From: Glaciecola sp965660815
GTDB taxonomy: Bacteria; Pseudomonadota; Gammaproteobacteria; Enterobacterales; Alteromonadaceae
Reading direction: 5' to 3'
Assembly (NCBI GenBank): GCA_965660815.1
Contig: CBFIBG010000028.1
Span: 1-64,000, forward strand
Length of the DNA stretch: 64,000 bases
The translations under genes were made by a program, and so were the position numbers. The notes beneath the pieces were generated by a model, which ran no database searches, was not told where the DNA came from, and worked only from the letters and a program-made list of their open reading frames with translations. Within the stretch, counting starts at the first letter, position 1, and the number at the start of each line of letters is the position of its first letter. Shown in pieces: positions 36,722 through 45,381 of the stretch.

Positions 36722-36907
36722 TGTTCATTATCACAAAGGAGCTTGATTGCTTTCCAAATGAGCGATTAAGTAAATCTAAATAAATTGCTTTTTGGAAAGC
36801 AACTTATTTAGGTTTGTGTTAGCATGGCTCTTAATGGTTTACTTGCTTGTATTTTAAGTCAAATAAATTCACACTCATCAACAAAAACGTGTTGGATTAT
36901 TATACTA

Positions 36908-37714
36908 ATGAGCGCCAGTGAGTCAGACCAGTTAAATCGATTATTACACATTATGCAAAAACTCAGGGATCCTGAAAACGGATGCCCTTGGGATATAAAG
37001 CAAACTTTTTCAACCATTGCACCTTATACCATAGAAGAGTCTTACGAACTGGCAGACGCAATTGCCAAACAAGATTTTAATGAAATAAAAGATGAAATTG
37101 GCGATGTTTTATTTCAGGTTGTGTTTTACGCGCAGCTCGGTAAAGAGCAATCTCTGTTTGATTTTGAATCTATAGCAGAGCATTTGTCTGACAAGCTTAT
37201 TCGAAGGCATCCACATGTGTTTGCAAACGAAAAGATTAACAATGAATCAGACCTTCAAAAGCGTTGGAATGAAATTAAAAACGAAGAAAAACTCTTGAAT
37301 CCAAAAGCTCATAACAGCATTTTAGATAAAATACCAAGTGGGCTACCACCGTTAATAAAAGCACATGAACTGCAAAAACTATGCGCTAAAATTGGGTTTG
37401 ATTGGCCTGATCCTCAGCCAGTGTTTGACAAAATATTCGAAGAAATAGACGAAGTAAAAGACGCGGTATCTAACAAGCACAATGCGCAAGATAATGAGCA
37501 TGTGGCCGAAGAAGTTGGTGATTTATTATTTGCGGTGGTTAATTTAGCTCGACACTTAAATGTGAATGCTGATCAAGCGTTAAGGCAAGCTAATACTAAG
37601 TTTGAAAAACGATTTAAGCATATAGAGCAAGAAGTAAAACAACGAGAGCTAAACTTATCTGAGTTGTCATTAGAGCAGCTTGAAGAGTATTGGCAGCGAG
37701 CCAAGCGTCAATAA
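36908..37714 (+). CDS. mazG: Nucleoside triphosphate pyrophosphohydrolase MazG
   Basis: Hydrolyses (d)NTPs to NMPs and PPi, cleaning the nucleotide pool and affecting ppGpp levels. From ATG 36908 the protein has 268 residues with two MazG domains: LRDPENGCPWDIKQTF, YTIEESYELADAI and DEIGDVLFQVVFYAQLG in the first, and FEEIDEVKDAV ... VAEEVGDLLFAVVNLARHL in the second. The upstream extension to 36824 does not resemble MazG. This is the long housekeeping form. The usual relA or pyrG neighbours are absent. Confidence 0.94.
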   Translation: MSASESDQLNRLLHIMQKLRDPENGCPWDIKQTFSTIAPYTIEESYELADAIAKQDFNEIKDEIGDVLFQVVFYAQLGKEQSLFDFESIAEHLSDKLIRRHPHVFANEKINNESDLQKRWNEIKNEEKLLNPKAHNSILDKIPSGLPPLIKAHELQKLCAKIGFDWPDPQPVFDKIFEEIDEVKDAVSNKHNAQDNEHVAEEVGDLLFAVVNLARHLNVNADQALRQANTKFEKRFKHIEQEVKQRELNLSELSLEQLEEYWQRAKRQ

Positions 37715-37809
37715 TCAATGCGTTCTTATAAGCAAGGTAAACGATTGTCGATAAATTATCGAGTATCCTTGTTCAAATTAACCAACAATTATCAATAATA
37801 GGAGCGAAT

Positions 37810-38475
37810 ATGGCTAGAAATGTCGTAATAATAGGGGCAAATAGGGGAATTGGGTTAGAGTTTTGTAAGCAGTACTCTCAAGCGGGCGATAACGTATTTG
37901 CAGTGTGCAGAAAAAGCAGTACCCAACTTGATTCGCTCCAGTGTATAGTCATAGAGGGCATTGAAGTGACAGATATCAGTAATCTAGAGTCACTATCTGA
38001 ACAACTCCAATGCCAGGTGATTGATATTCTTATCCACAACTCCGGTATCCTGAAATCAGACAGTTTCCCGAATATTGATTTTGATAACATGAAAGAGCAT
38101 TTTGATGTGAATACTTTGGGTCCTTTACGCACTGTGTTGGCGCTGAAAAGTAAATTGGCTAGTGGCAGTAAGGTTGGAATAGTCAGTTCTCGCGTGGGTT
38201 CGATAGATGACAACACAAGTTCAAACAACTATGCGTATCGTGTGTCTAAAACCGCGGTTAACATGGTCGGTAAATGTTTAAGCATCGACTTGGCCGAAGA
38301 TGGGATTTCTTTAGCACTGCTCCACCCTGGATATGTGCGCACAGAAATGACAGGTGGCAATGGCTTTATCGATGCAGATGAAGCCGCACAGGGGTTAATT
38401 AAACAAATGGATGGTTTGAACCTATCGAATACTGGAATGTTTGTGCACACAAGTGGCGAACAGTTAACGTGGTAA
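37810..38475 (+). CDS. Short-chain dehydrogenase/reductase, C-factor type
   Basis: 221 residues with the NAD(P)-binding GANRGIGLEF near the N-terminus, LIHNSGIL (NNAG equivalent), Ser in VGIVSSRVGS and the catalytic YAYRVSKTAVNM (Tyr-x-x-x-Lys), then LLHPGYVRTEMTG. It resembles short SDRs related to Myxococcus CsgA; the substrate is unknown. AGGAG lies 6 nt before the ATG. The MFS gene follows within a few bases, suggesting an operon. Confidence 0.88.
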   Translation: MARNVVIIGANRGIGLEFCKQYSQAGDNVFAVCRKSSTQLDSLQCIVIEGIEVTDISNLESLSEQLQCQVIDILIHNSGILKSDSFPNIDFDNMKEHFDVNTLGPLRTVLALKSKLASGSKVGIVSSRVGSIDDNTSSNNYAYRVSKTAVNMVGKCLSIDLAEDGISLALLHPGYVRTEMTGGNGFIDADEAAQGLIKQMDGLNLSNTGMFVHTSGEQLTW

Positions 38476-38482
38476 TGTAACC

Positions 38483-39853
38483 ATTTCAAAACCAATCGAT
38501 TCTACCTTACTGGTACTGATTGCAGTATGCTCAGGCTATTTAATTGCTCCAATGGGCATTGCTGCTGTTATTGTCGCCATTCCCTCAATGGCGACTGACT
38601 TATCAGCGCCCGCAATAAAAGTAAGTTGGATACCCACCATCTATATTTTAAGCAGTGTGGCCTTTATGTTGCCCGTTGGAAAACTCGCTGACATGTTTGG
38701 TCGAAAAAAGCTTTATATGTTCGGGCTTGGTTTAAACGCGCTCTCTGCGGCTTTATGCGGGTTGGCAACCGACATTGATTTGATCTTATTTTATCGATTT
38801 ATTCAGGGAATTGCGGGCGCTATGATTTTTGGTACAGGAATAGCGATAGTGACTTCGGTTGTGCCCGAAAATAAAAGAGGCACTTCACTTGGGATAGTGG
38901 CGGCTTTTGTTTATGTTGGCTTAACCCTGGCGCCCGCTGTTGGTGGTTACCTTACTGAGTGGTTCAATTGGCAGATGGTGTTTTTTTTTCAAGTACCATT
39001 AATAATGGCTCTTATGCTGTTTGTGGCGATTTTCATCAAAGGTGAATGGAAACAGACTACTCCCACAAAGTTTGATTACAAAGGCACAGTCCTGTTTATG
39101 GGGTTTACCGCATTATTGGTATACGGGCTAAGCCACCTAGACACTTTTACTGGCATCTTATCGAGCATATCTTCTGTAGCTTTTTTACTTATTTTTATAC
39201 TTCATCAAAGTAAAAGTCGACAGCCGTTAATTAGAGTGCAACTGTTTAAAGAGAGTAGGGTGTTTAGCCTCTCTTTAACCACTTCTTTTTTTATGTATGC
39301 CAGTAACTTTGCAATCTTATTTTTAATGAGTCTTTACCTGCAATACGTGCAAAACTACACGCCGGCCCAAGCAGGCAACCTTTTGTTATTGCAGGCTTTG
39401 GCCATGGCCATTGTTGCCCCTTTTGCAGGAAGACTATCTGACAGCTTCCAGCCCCGAATTGTTGCCAGTTCTGGATGCATATTAGTGGCAATAGGGCTGG
39501 TCTTGCTAAATCAATTACAGATGTCATCGTCGCTGCCACAAATCGGTACAGCGTTTGTGTTTATGGGGGTAGGATTTGGTTTGTTTTCCACACCAAATAA
39601 TAATGCGATCATGAGTGCTGTTAATGAAAACGAAGTAGGGGTGGCCTCTGCGTCTATGAATCTTTCTCGCACAGTAGGAAACCTATTTGGTATGAGCATG
39701 GTAAATTTAATGGTTAACTACTATATCGGTGATGTTAAAATTTCCAATGCAGTGCAAGACGAACTGCTTTTAACGGTGTTGATGGCGTTAAAAATGTCGT
39801 TGGCGTTTGTTTGTATCGCCATAGTCAGTTCGTTGGCCAGAGGAAAGCAATAA
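38483..39853 (+). CDS. MFS drug-exporter-type transporter (DHA2-like), start codon uncertain
   Basis: A hydrophobic protein with about 14 predicted helices; LADMFGRKKLYMFGL is the MFS loop 2-3 motif and RFIQGIAGAMIFGTGIAIV the following helix. It probably exports hydrophobic compounds by proton antiport. The first ATG (38552) falls inside helix 1 and would delete its first half; the frame is open upstream to a stop at 38465, giving hydrophobic LLVLIAVCSGYLIAP before it. No ATG, GTG or TTG occurs there; ATT at 38483, ATC at 38495 and CTG at 38510 or 38516 are the only candidates. ATT was used here. A run of nine T lies in the gene at 38981-38989. Confidence 0.85.
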   Translation: MSKPIDSTLLVLIAVCSGYLIAPMGIAAVIVAIPSMATDLSAPAIKVSWIPTIYILSSVAFMLPVGKLADMFGRKKLYMFGLGLNALSAALCGLATDIDLILFYRFIQGIAGAMIFGTGIAIVTSVVPENKRGTSLGIVAAFVYVGLTLAPAVGGYLTEWFNWQMVFFFQVPLIMALMLFVAIFIKGEWKQTTPTKFDYKGTVLFMGFTALLVYGLSHLDTFTGILSSISSVAFLLIFILHQSKSRQPLIRVQLFKESRVFSLSLTTSFFMYASNFAILFLMSLYLQYVQNYTPAQAGNLLLLQALAMAIVAPFAGRLSDSFQPRIVASSGCILVAIGLVLLNQLQMSSSLPQIGTAFVFMGVGFGLFSTPNNNAIMSAVNENEVGVASASMNLSRTVGNLFGMSMVNLMVNYYIGDVKISNAVQDELLLTVLMALKMSLAFVCIAIVSSLARGKQ

Positions 39854-39894
39854 TAATGGCGGGTGCTTATGATATATAAATATCCATTAAACAC

Positions 39895-40104
39895 CTAATA
39901 GCAAGACTTTGGTGTTGAATCAGGATTGATCTCTCCGGTTACTTCATCTGGATCAACTTGATTATCTAAAAGCACTGCCCGCACAAATTCAATGTGTTCT
40001 AATACGCGCTGGTAGTCATCGCCGTATTCGTATTTATTAACTTCGATCGCTTGTGGCATATAGGTGAACGCTGTTTTTAAAGCCAATAATTCATCATCAT
40101 TCAT
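39895..40104 (-). CDS. Small acidic hypothetical protein
   Basis: 69 residues, helical and acidic (DDELLALKTAFTYMPQAIEV, VLEHIEFVRAVLLD), with a polar C-terminal tail ending in KSCY. No domain is recognised. It has its own AT-rich upstream region and diverges from the ECF sigma gene. The composition and regular helices favour a real gene. Confidence 0.6.
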   Translation of the reverse strand: MNDDELLALKTAFTYMPQAIEVNKYEYGDDYQRVLEHIEFVRAVLLDNQVDPDEVTGEINPDSTPKSCY

Positions 40105-40235
40105 ACAATTACTCTAATTAGACCGCACTTTATTTACAAGTGTAGGCGAACAATTAAAAAATTTAAAATTAAATGACACAATTTAGTTTAATAAACGACT
40201 AACTAATAAAATGAAGTAGACCGGACCCGAACTAC

Positions 40236-40715
40236 ATGGAAAAACACAGGCTAGACGATTTTGAAAAAATGATTGGACAAAATCAGGGTCGAATTCGCTA
40301 CATAGCATCTCGTTATTCACATAATAATGAATTTGATGATATTTATCAGGAAATATTGTTGCAGCTTTGGCGCAGTTTCGATTCTTTTGATGGGCAATCG
40401 CAGCAATCTACGTGGGTGTATAGGGTGGCGTTAAATACAGCTTGTACCTTTATTAGAAAAGCAAGTAAAGAGACAAGTTCCAAGCAGGCAACACCAAAAG
40501 AGCTTTCAGACGACGCAAACCAGCAATGTCAGGCAGATATTTTAGAAAACTTCATGGACAGTTTAAACGATGTGGATGCGAGTATTCTGATGATGTATTT
40601 AGATGGGGTTAGCTCAGACGACACAGCTTCAGTGCTGGGCATAAGCAATAATGCCGTTAGATCGCGCATTAAAAGGATAAAACAAGCATTTGAACAGAGG
40701 TATATCGAGGATTAA
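40236..40715 (+). CDS. ECF-type RNA polymerase sigma factor
   Basis: 159 residues with sigma region 2 (IRYIASRYSHNNEFDDIYQEILLQLWRSF and STWVYRVALNTACTFIRK) and region 4 (DDTASVLGISNNAVRSRIKRIKQ). No region 3 is present, as in the ECF group. It most likely controls a small stress regulon together with the next gene, which begins 2 bp after its stop. Confidence 0.92.
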   Translation: MEKHRLDDFEKMIGQNQGRIRYIASRYSHNNEFDDIYQEILLQLWRSFDSFDGQSQQSTWVYRVALNTACTFIRKASKETSSKQATPKELSDDANQQCQADILENFMDSLNDVDASILMMYLDGVSSDDTASVLGISNNAVRSRIKRIKQAFEQRYIED

Positions 40716-40717
40716 TT

Positions 40718-41326
40718 ATGAAACTTGACGACCTTAAAAAAGATTGGAACGAAAAAATATCAACCACCGATTCAAAAGAAGACATAAAGGAGCTGAGCAC
40801 GATGTTAGCACAAAAAATAGACACCACTAACCAACAAATAAAACGCAGGGATACACTTGAAATAGGCATTGCGTTGGTGTTAATTCCGGTTTGGATAATA
40901 GGGCTGTTTTTCAGCGTCAGTACACTGCAATCGATAGGTTTTATAGTGGCCATTGCAAGTTGTATTTACATACCCTATAAAATGATCCAGGCGAAACAGG
41001 TAGATGCGCCTAAAAATAATAGTTTGCGCGAGTATTTATTAAGTGAACGTCAAAAAATACTTATGCAAAAGCAAATGCTTGAATCTGTTCATTGGTGGTA
41101 TTTAACCCCGTTAGGGTTATCGATCGCACTTATTTCATTGGGCGCAAATGTGACAGAATCAGGTTTCCCAGTATTCACCACGGGTAAAGTTATTTATCTG
41201 ATATTTGTGGTTGTGTTATATGTTGGGATTTATTTTATGAATTTGAGCGCTTCTAAGAAAAAGTTTACGCCTCTACTTGAAAACGTTGATAATAAATTGG
41301 AGGATTTGAACAAGCATACTCAATAG
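40718..41326 (+). CDS. Four-helix membrane protein, candidate anti-sigma factor
   Basis: 202 residues: a cytoplasmic N-terminal segment (about 1-48, MKLDDLKKDWNEKI, charged), two membrane helices (about 49-85), a basic cytoplasmic loop, two more helices (WWYLTPLGLSIALISLGA and VIYLIFVVVLYVGIYFM) and a cytosolic tail. The gene starts 2 bp after the sigma factor stop. The anti-sigma role is inferred from position and topology; the N-terminal segment lacks the zinc-binding ZAS cysteines of known families. Confidence 0.75.
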   Translation: MKLDDLKKDWNEKISTTDSKEDIKELSTMLAQKIDTTNQQIKRRDTLEIGIALVLIPVWIIGLFFSVSTLQSIGFIVAIASCIYIPYKMIQAKQVDAPKNNSLREYLLSERQKILMQKQMLESVHWWYLTPLGLSIALISLGANVTESGFPVFTTGKVIYLIFVVVLYVGIYFMNLSASKKKFTPLLENVDNKLEDLNKHTQ

Positions 41327-41399
41327 TATGGTTTGAAAAAACTCTGGGTTATGGCAAAAGTAGTTGGAACGAAGAAATTTCAAAATAAATCGAGTATTA

Positions 41400-41423
41400 A
41401 GGGGAAGCTATACTGTTTCCCCT
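41400..41423 (-). terminator. Weak hairpin at the end of kynU
   Basis: AGGGGAA (41400-41406) and TTCCCCT (41417-41423) form a 7-bp stem that begins inside the kynU stop codon. Only a short TTAAT follows on the minus strand, so termination would be inefficient. Confidence 0.35.
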
Positions 41424-42549
41424 ATTCAAAACATTGAGCTATCAACAACGCTTCATCCTCTGTGTTAAAAATGTGAAGCGAGATGCGAATTATTTCTCCT
41501 CTGCTGTCAAACAACACGCCCATAGACTTTAATTTTTGAATTGTCTGCGTAAATGAAGCAGGTTTTATGCATAAACTTCCTCCTAAATCATTGGCTTCGT
41601 CGGGCAATGTCATAGTGGGGTGATACGCTTGTAAACTTGATAGCAGAATGCGTTTCAATGCTAAGTTATGCGTAACTATTTGATCTATTCCTATATCTAA
41701 AATAGCCGCAATGGAAGCATTTGCAGTAATATAGGGTGCAACACTTGGCGTACCTCCCCAAAATCGAAGTGCATTATCGGCATACTTGAAATGTTCGATA
41801 TCAAATTCAAAAGGATTTTCGTGAGAAAACCATCCTATAGGATCAGGCTCTAATTGGTTGATGTCAGCATTATTCACATACATAAAACCGGCTCCCGGAC
41901 CACCGCATAGCCATTTGACACAAGAACCAAAAGCAGCATCTACTTCCCATTCTTTTACATTGATATTAACCACACCAACTGACTGAGCAATGTCAACTAA
42001 AGCAAAAGCAGCGTAACCTTTGCATAAATTGACCAGAGTTTTTATATGTGATTTGACTGAGGTGTTTGAATGTACATGAGTAAACAAACAAGCAAGTACA
42101 TTATTTTGCTGCAGTGCTTGTTCCCATGCATCTAAATTGTTTACATGCTCATCGATTAATATCAATTTTAAATTAAATGTGTTTGCTACCCCTTTTACGA
42201 CGAATCCCATAGAGGCAAAAGCATCTTTATGCATTATAATGGCGTGGTTGCCAGTTTCTTTGCTAGAACGCAGTTTACAAATTGCGGTTAGGTAAGCGTA
42301 AAAGCCGCTCGCTAAGTTAGGTTGTGGGCAAATTTCTTGCTGCGACGCATTAATGAGCGTACCGACACTAAAGCAAAAATGATTGATATTATCCAGCCAT
42401 AGGGGCCACGCATCTCCACCTTGCTCAATCCAAGGGGTAAAATATTGCTCTTTCAAAATATCTTGGGTCTTGGTAACGCATGGCCCCACAGAATGAGAAA
42501 GTGCGTATATTCCTCTGGGTAACTCAAATAAAGCCTTGTATGAATTCAC
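41422..42549 (-). CDS. kynU: Kynureninase-like PLP enzyme (aminotransferase class V fold)
   Basis: 375 residues. PLP-contacting D186 in ALVDIAQSVGV and the Schiff-base K212 in FGSCVKWLCGGPGAGFMYV, the sequence pattern of kynureninases. It should cleave kynurenine to anthranilate and alanine. It starts at GTG (42549) two bases after the kynA stop (TAG-AA-GTG), so translation is coupled. It is shorter than the usual 400-420 residues, which leaves some doubt between KynU and a related class V enzyme; the kynA partner strongly favours KynU. Confidence 0.85.
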   Translation of the reverse strand: MNSYKALFELPRGIYALSHSVGPCVTKTQDILKEQYFTPWIEQGGDAWPLWLDNINHFCFSVGTLINASQQEICPQPNLASGFYAYLTAICKLRSSKETGNHAIIMHKDAFASMGFVVKGVANTFNLKLILIDEHVNNLDAWEQALQQNNVLACLFTHVHSNTSVKSHIKTLVNLCKGYAAFALVDIAQSVGVVNINVKEWEVDAAFGSCVKWLCGGPGAGFMYVNNADINQLEPDPIGWFSHENPFEFDIEHFKYADNALRFWGGTPSVAPYITANASIAAILDIGIDQIVTHNLALKRILLSSLQAYHPTMTLPDEANDLGGSLCIKPASFTQTIQKLKSMGVLFDSRGEIIRISLHIFNTEDEALLIAQCFE

Positions 42550-42551
42550 TT

Positions 42552-43316
42552 CTACGATTCGCTCTTGTTACTGATTGATGGACGAATTTTTCCATATTCA
42601 CCTCCCCACCTATCTGTCATTTGATTTCGAATCTCCCAAAGTTGTGGGAAAAAACGTTTTGCCGCACCTTGTTGTAACAACTCTACTGGTCGACCTTTAA
42701 GAGACTTTGAGCCAAGTCCAATGGAGCGATGAATTAAAAATAAATGACGCCATCGGAAGAGTTGCAATTGTTCGTCAAATTCAATCATAGCCTCTGCTAC
42801 AGCGTACTTATGATCATGGCAGTATTGAGTATCGTAAATTTGTTCTATTGAAATAGCGCCGTCGTCCAAATAAAACTGATTAAAAGCTTCCCATAAATCG
42901 GCAGGTAGTTTTAGAAGCGTACGAAATCCAGGAGACTCTTGACCACTGCCATTGCCTAACTGCAATCGTATTTCTTGATATTCTTTGGGCGACATAGTTT
43001 CTAGAATCGCCAGTTGATCTACCATCATTGTTTGGAGTTTGTGAACTCTCGAGAATAGGGTAATGACACGATGGTGTTCGCCTTTTGCCATATATTCAAG
43101 GATATCTACTAAAGAAAAACAGATAAGCTTCATCCAGAGTTCTTCGACTTGGTGCAATATTTGAAATTGCATTTCATCTGCGGTAGACAGCTGATCTATG
43201 GGTTTTTGACAGCTTAGCAGTTTGTCACATTGTAAATAAACTCCGTAATCGAGCATTTCTGGTTGCTCAATTAGAGTATGATATTTTTCTTTTAATTGTT
43301 GTATGTTCAAAGTCAT
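42552..43316 (-). CDS. kynA: Tryptophan 2,3-dioxygenase
   Basis: Opens the indole ring of L-tryptophan to N-formylkynurenine with heme iron. 254 residues from ATG 43316 (a TTG at 43331 is possible). Motifs: DYGVYLQCDKLLSCQKP, DEMQFQILHQVEELWMKL (heme-pocket histidine), RLQLGNGSGQESPGFR and FRWRHLFLIHRSIGLGSKSLKG. It is the first gene of kynA-kynU. The intervening kynurenine formamidase is not in the window. Confidence 0.93.
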   Translation of the reverse strand: MTLNIQQLKEKYHTLIEQPEMLDYGVYLQCDKLLSCQKPIDQLSTADEMQFQILHQVEELWMKLICFSLVDILEYMAKGEHHRVITLFSRVHKLQTMMVDQLAILETMSPKEYQEIRLQLGNGSGQESPGFRTLLKLPADLWEAFNQFYLDDGAISIEQIYDTQYCHDHKYAVAEAMIEFDEQLQLFRWRHLFLIHRSIGLGSKSLKGRPVELLQQGAAKRFFPQLWEIRNQMTDRWGGEYGKIRPSISNKSES

Positions 43317-43411
43317 GAGGACACAGCGCAACGAGCAGACTAATACTTAATTAGATTAGTATGAATTTAGAATATTTCTAATCAAGATTATTTATAGATG
43401 TAAGAAGATGT

Positions 43412-44128
43412 CTATCTACTAATCTTAGCAAGCTGTTTCAATCGACATAACACCATAGACAAGGCCATTACCACAACAAAGCTATTGGCTGGAGCAGAAA
43501 CCCTATTCAACTCGATTTCTGTAAAGGCAATAGGATTACTGTTGGCATCAAAAACTTGCATAGCGACGCTTAGCATCGGCGTAAAAGAAGTAAATTGAAA
43601 GCCCATTCCAAATACGGCTCCAAGAGAAAATAGCTGGGCAGGTGGTTCAGGCTGTGGGTTAAATGCTAATGTATCCAAATCAATAAGAATGTCGGCCGAT
43701 GGTATAAATTCTAGATTGATACTAAACAAATTAGAATTATTCTCTAGCTCGTTTACCATAAAGGAAAAGTTTAAAAAGTCTTCATTAGGTAACTCTGCAT
43801 CAACAATTGCCAGTGGTACATTATTACCTTGCGTTGAAATAGCTATGCCCAGATCGAATACTTGCATAGGGGATAAATCATTAAAATCAAAACTAGGTTG
43901 TCTGTTTGATAAAATAGCCGGAGGCTCTGGCTGTGGATTAAAACCAACTAAAACAAGTGGATTTAATTCATTTTGAACGCTCTCACCTTGCAGTAAAAAT
44001 GAGTCTCCCCAATTGACTAAAGCTGCTTTGGCAGAATTACTAAGTAACATAATTACAATGCTAAACAACACCAGTACAAAAACTTTGACATTAAAGATGG
44101 TGCTTGAACGGGTTCTGCTAATCATCAT
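43412..44128 (-). CDS. Secreted protein with VSAP C-terminal anchor and two FNPQPEPPA motifs
   Basis: 238 residues. A long N-terminal region and hydrophobic segment (about 15-35) ending in NSAKA-ALVNW is a signal peptide. The C-terminus VSAPANSFVVVMALSMVL + RLKQLAKISR is a short motif, hydrophobic helix and basic tail in the manner of PEP-CTERM sorting signals. The exact peptide FNPQPEPPA occurs at residues 63-71 and 156-164, giving two similar halves. The function is unknown; the motif FNPQPEPP recurs in uncharacterised bacterial proteins as far as I recall. Confidence 0.78.
   Translation of the reverse strand: MMISRTRSSTIFNVKVFVLVLFSIVIMLLSNSAKAALVNWGDSFLLQGESVQNELNPLVLVGFNPQPEPPAILSNRQPSFDFNDLSPMQVFDLGIAISTQGNNVPLAIVDAELPNEDFLNFSFMVNELENNSNLFSINLEFIPSADILIDLDTLAFNPQPEPPAQLFSLGAVFGMGFQFTSFTPMLSVAMQVFDANSNPIAFTEIELNRVSAPANSFVVVMALSMVLCRLKQLAKISR
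43637..43942 (-). repeat. Two copies of the FNPQPEPPA-coding segment
   Basis: The 27-bp segments 43916-43942 and 43637-43663 both encode FNPQPEPPA, 93 residues apart in one secreted protein. Around them the two halves show only weak similarity. Confidence 0.75.
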
Positions 44129-44539
44129 TAATAAATCCTTCTAGTTAGTATATTTTGACATGGCAGCTAGTTTTTTAAAAAGCAACTAGTTTGGCAAAGT
44201 CATTGTTAATCTGTAGAGTGAATACTGCGTTTACATAAAATTATTTTATTGTTGAGTCCAATCATTTGTTTGAACCAACAAATGACTTTATATTAACTCT
44301 TCGTTCAATGATGAAAACAACATTGAATTATTACTTGGTCTCTGAGTGCGTGTATCGCAAGTTTATCCATTGGGTATTTTCTGTGAGTAATAATTACTTT
44401 TTTAGCGTAGAAATATACGAAGCAAAGTAATATCAGTGAGAACATTCACATAACTAACCGCTCGGTAATAGGTCGTAAACAGTTGAAAGTGGGATAGCCA
44501 CTCCCACGAAAGCTAACGACCATCAAAAAAGGCTTTCCT
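44129..44539. other. 411-bp non-coding stretch between two secreted-protein genes
   Basis: AT-rich, no credible gene. It carries a perfect 9-bp inverted repeat TCATTTGTT / AACAAATGA (44262-44285, 6-nt loop) and a 6-bp one GTGGGA / TCCCAC (44489-44507). Neither has a U tract. It must contain the promoter of the VSAP protein gene and the 3' end of the next. Confidence 0.5.
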
Positions 44540-45220
44540 TTATAGTCTGTTTTTTCTCAGTGCAACAGCAAAACAAGCCAATAAGATTACAGCTACTACA
44601 TTTGGACTTGACACTTTTTTAAGTTCGATATCATCAAACCAAGCTGCGCCTAAAGAAGCACCGTCAGGTTGGGAAACTGCAGCGGCTACTCTTATAAACG
44701 CAGTGGCTTGTCCAAAAACCAGTTCAGGAATTGAAATACTAGGAGTAGAAACTTCAAAGAAAGTATCCGTAGCAAATGTCGAATCCAAAAACTCAGAGGT
44801 GACGGCATTTGAAAAATCAACAGAATTGATACTGACATCATCGAACGCAAAAGCAATTTCAATATAGGCGGTGTTTGGGCCTGACAAAGGATCAATCGCT
44901 AAATGTCCAATTAGGCCTTCTAATAAGATTTTTTCTCCAACATTAAAATTGATGCCATCTACAGCAATATATTGTGATGCAACAGTGAATGGTAAATTTG
45001 CGTTAAAATTGCCAAACATCTTCAACGCCTGCGTGCCATTTACCAAGGTATTAGGCATTGTCTCAACCGAAATATTTCCAAATGCCTCCCAGTTGTTCAA
45101 ACCATCTTCAAAGTCGCCGTTGAGCAACATTGCCGAATGAGATGAAAAAGAGATTAACAGCATCCAAGTGCTTATAATCGTGAGAATAGCAATTTTATTT
45201 TTTTTATTACTTTTAGACAT
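44540..45220 (-). CDS. Secreted PEP-CTERM-like protein with a carbohydrate-binding-like fold
   Basis: 226 residues. Signal peptide about 1-30 (KIAILTIISTWMLLISF, cleavage after SSHSA). The mature start LLNGDFEDGLNNWEAFGN is typical of CBM4/9-like or discoidin-like jelly-roll domains, and AAWFDDIELKKV is the matching closing strand. The C-terminus VSSPNVVAVILLACFAVAL + RKNRL is the anchor-type sorting signal with VSSP in place of PEP. Likely an exported surface or exopolymer-associated protein. No exosortase gene is in the window. Confidence 0.82.
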   Translation of the reverse strand: MSKSNKKNKIAILTIISTWMLLISFSSHSAMLLNGDFEDGLNNWEAFGNISVETMPNTLVNGTQALKMFGNFNANLPFTVASQYIAVDGINFNVGEKILLEGLIGHLAIDPLSGPNTAYIEIAFAFDDVSINSVDFSNAVTSEFLDSTFATDTFFEVSTPSISIPELVFGQATAFIRVAAAVSQPDGASLGAAWFDDIELKKVSSPNVVAVILLACFAVALRKNRL

Positions 45221-45381
45221 TGGAGCACCTTTTAATTTAAAAAGTCACACCTTAACTTCAGTGCAACTTTTTGTTTAATTATGCAAAGCAAGAAACGTGC
45301 TCTTTTTATTTACTTATAAAAAACATTGCCTTAACTATTTGTGTAAATCAAAAATTAAGAAAATGTAAAATAACCTGACAA

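Noticed and set aside
36908..37714. mazG as part of a toxin-antitoxin or defence module with the STAND gene
   Set aside because: It is the long two-domain housekeeping MazG, lies beyond a 190-bp gap, and no mazE/mazF is present.
44262..44285. 9-bp inverted repeat as a terminator
   Set aside because: It has no U tract on either strand and lies too far from the neighbouring gene ends; it stays an unexplained repeat.
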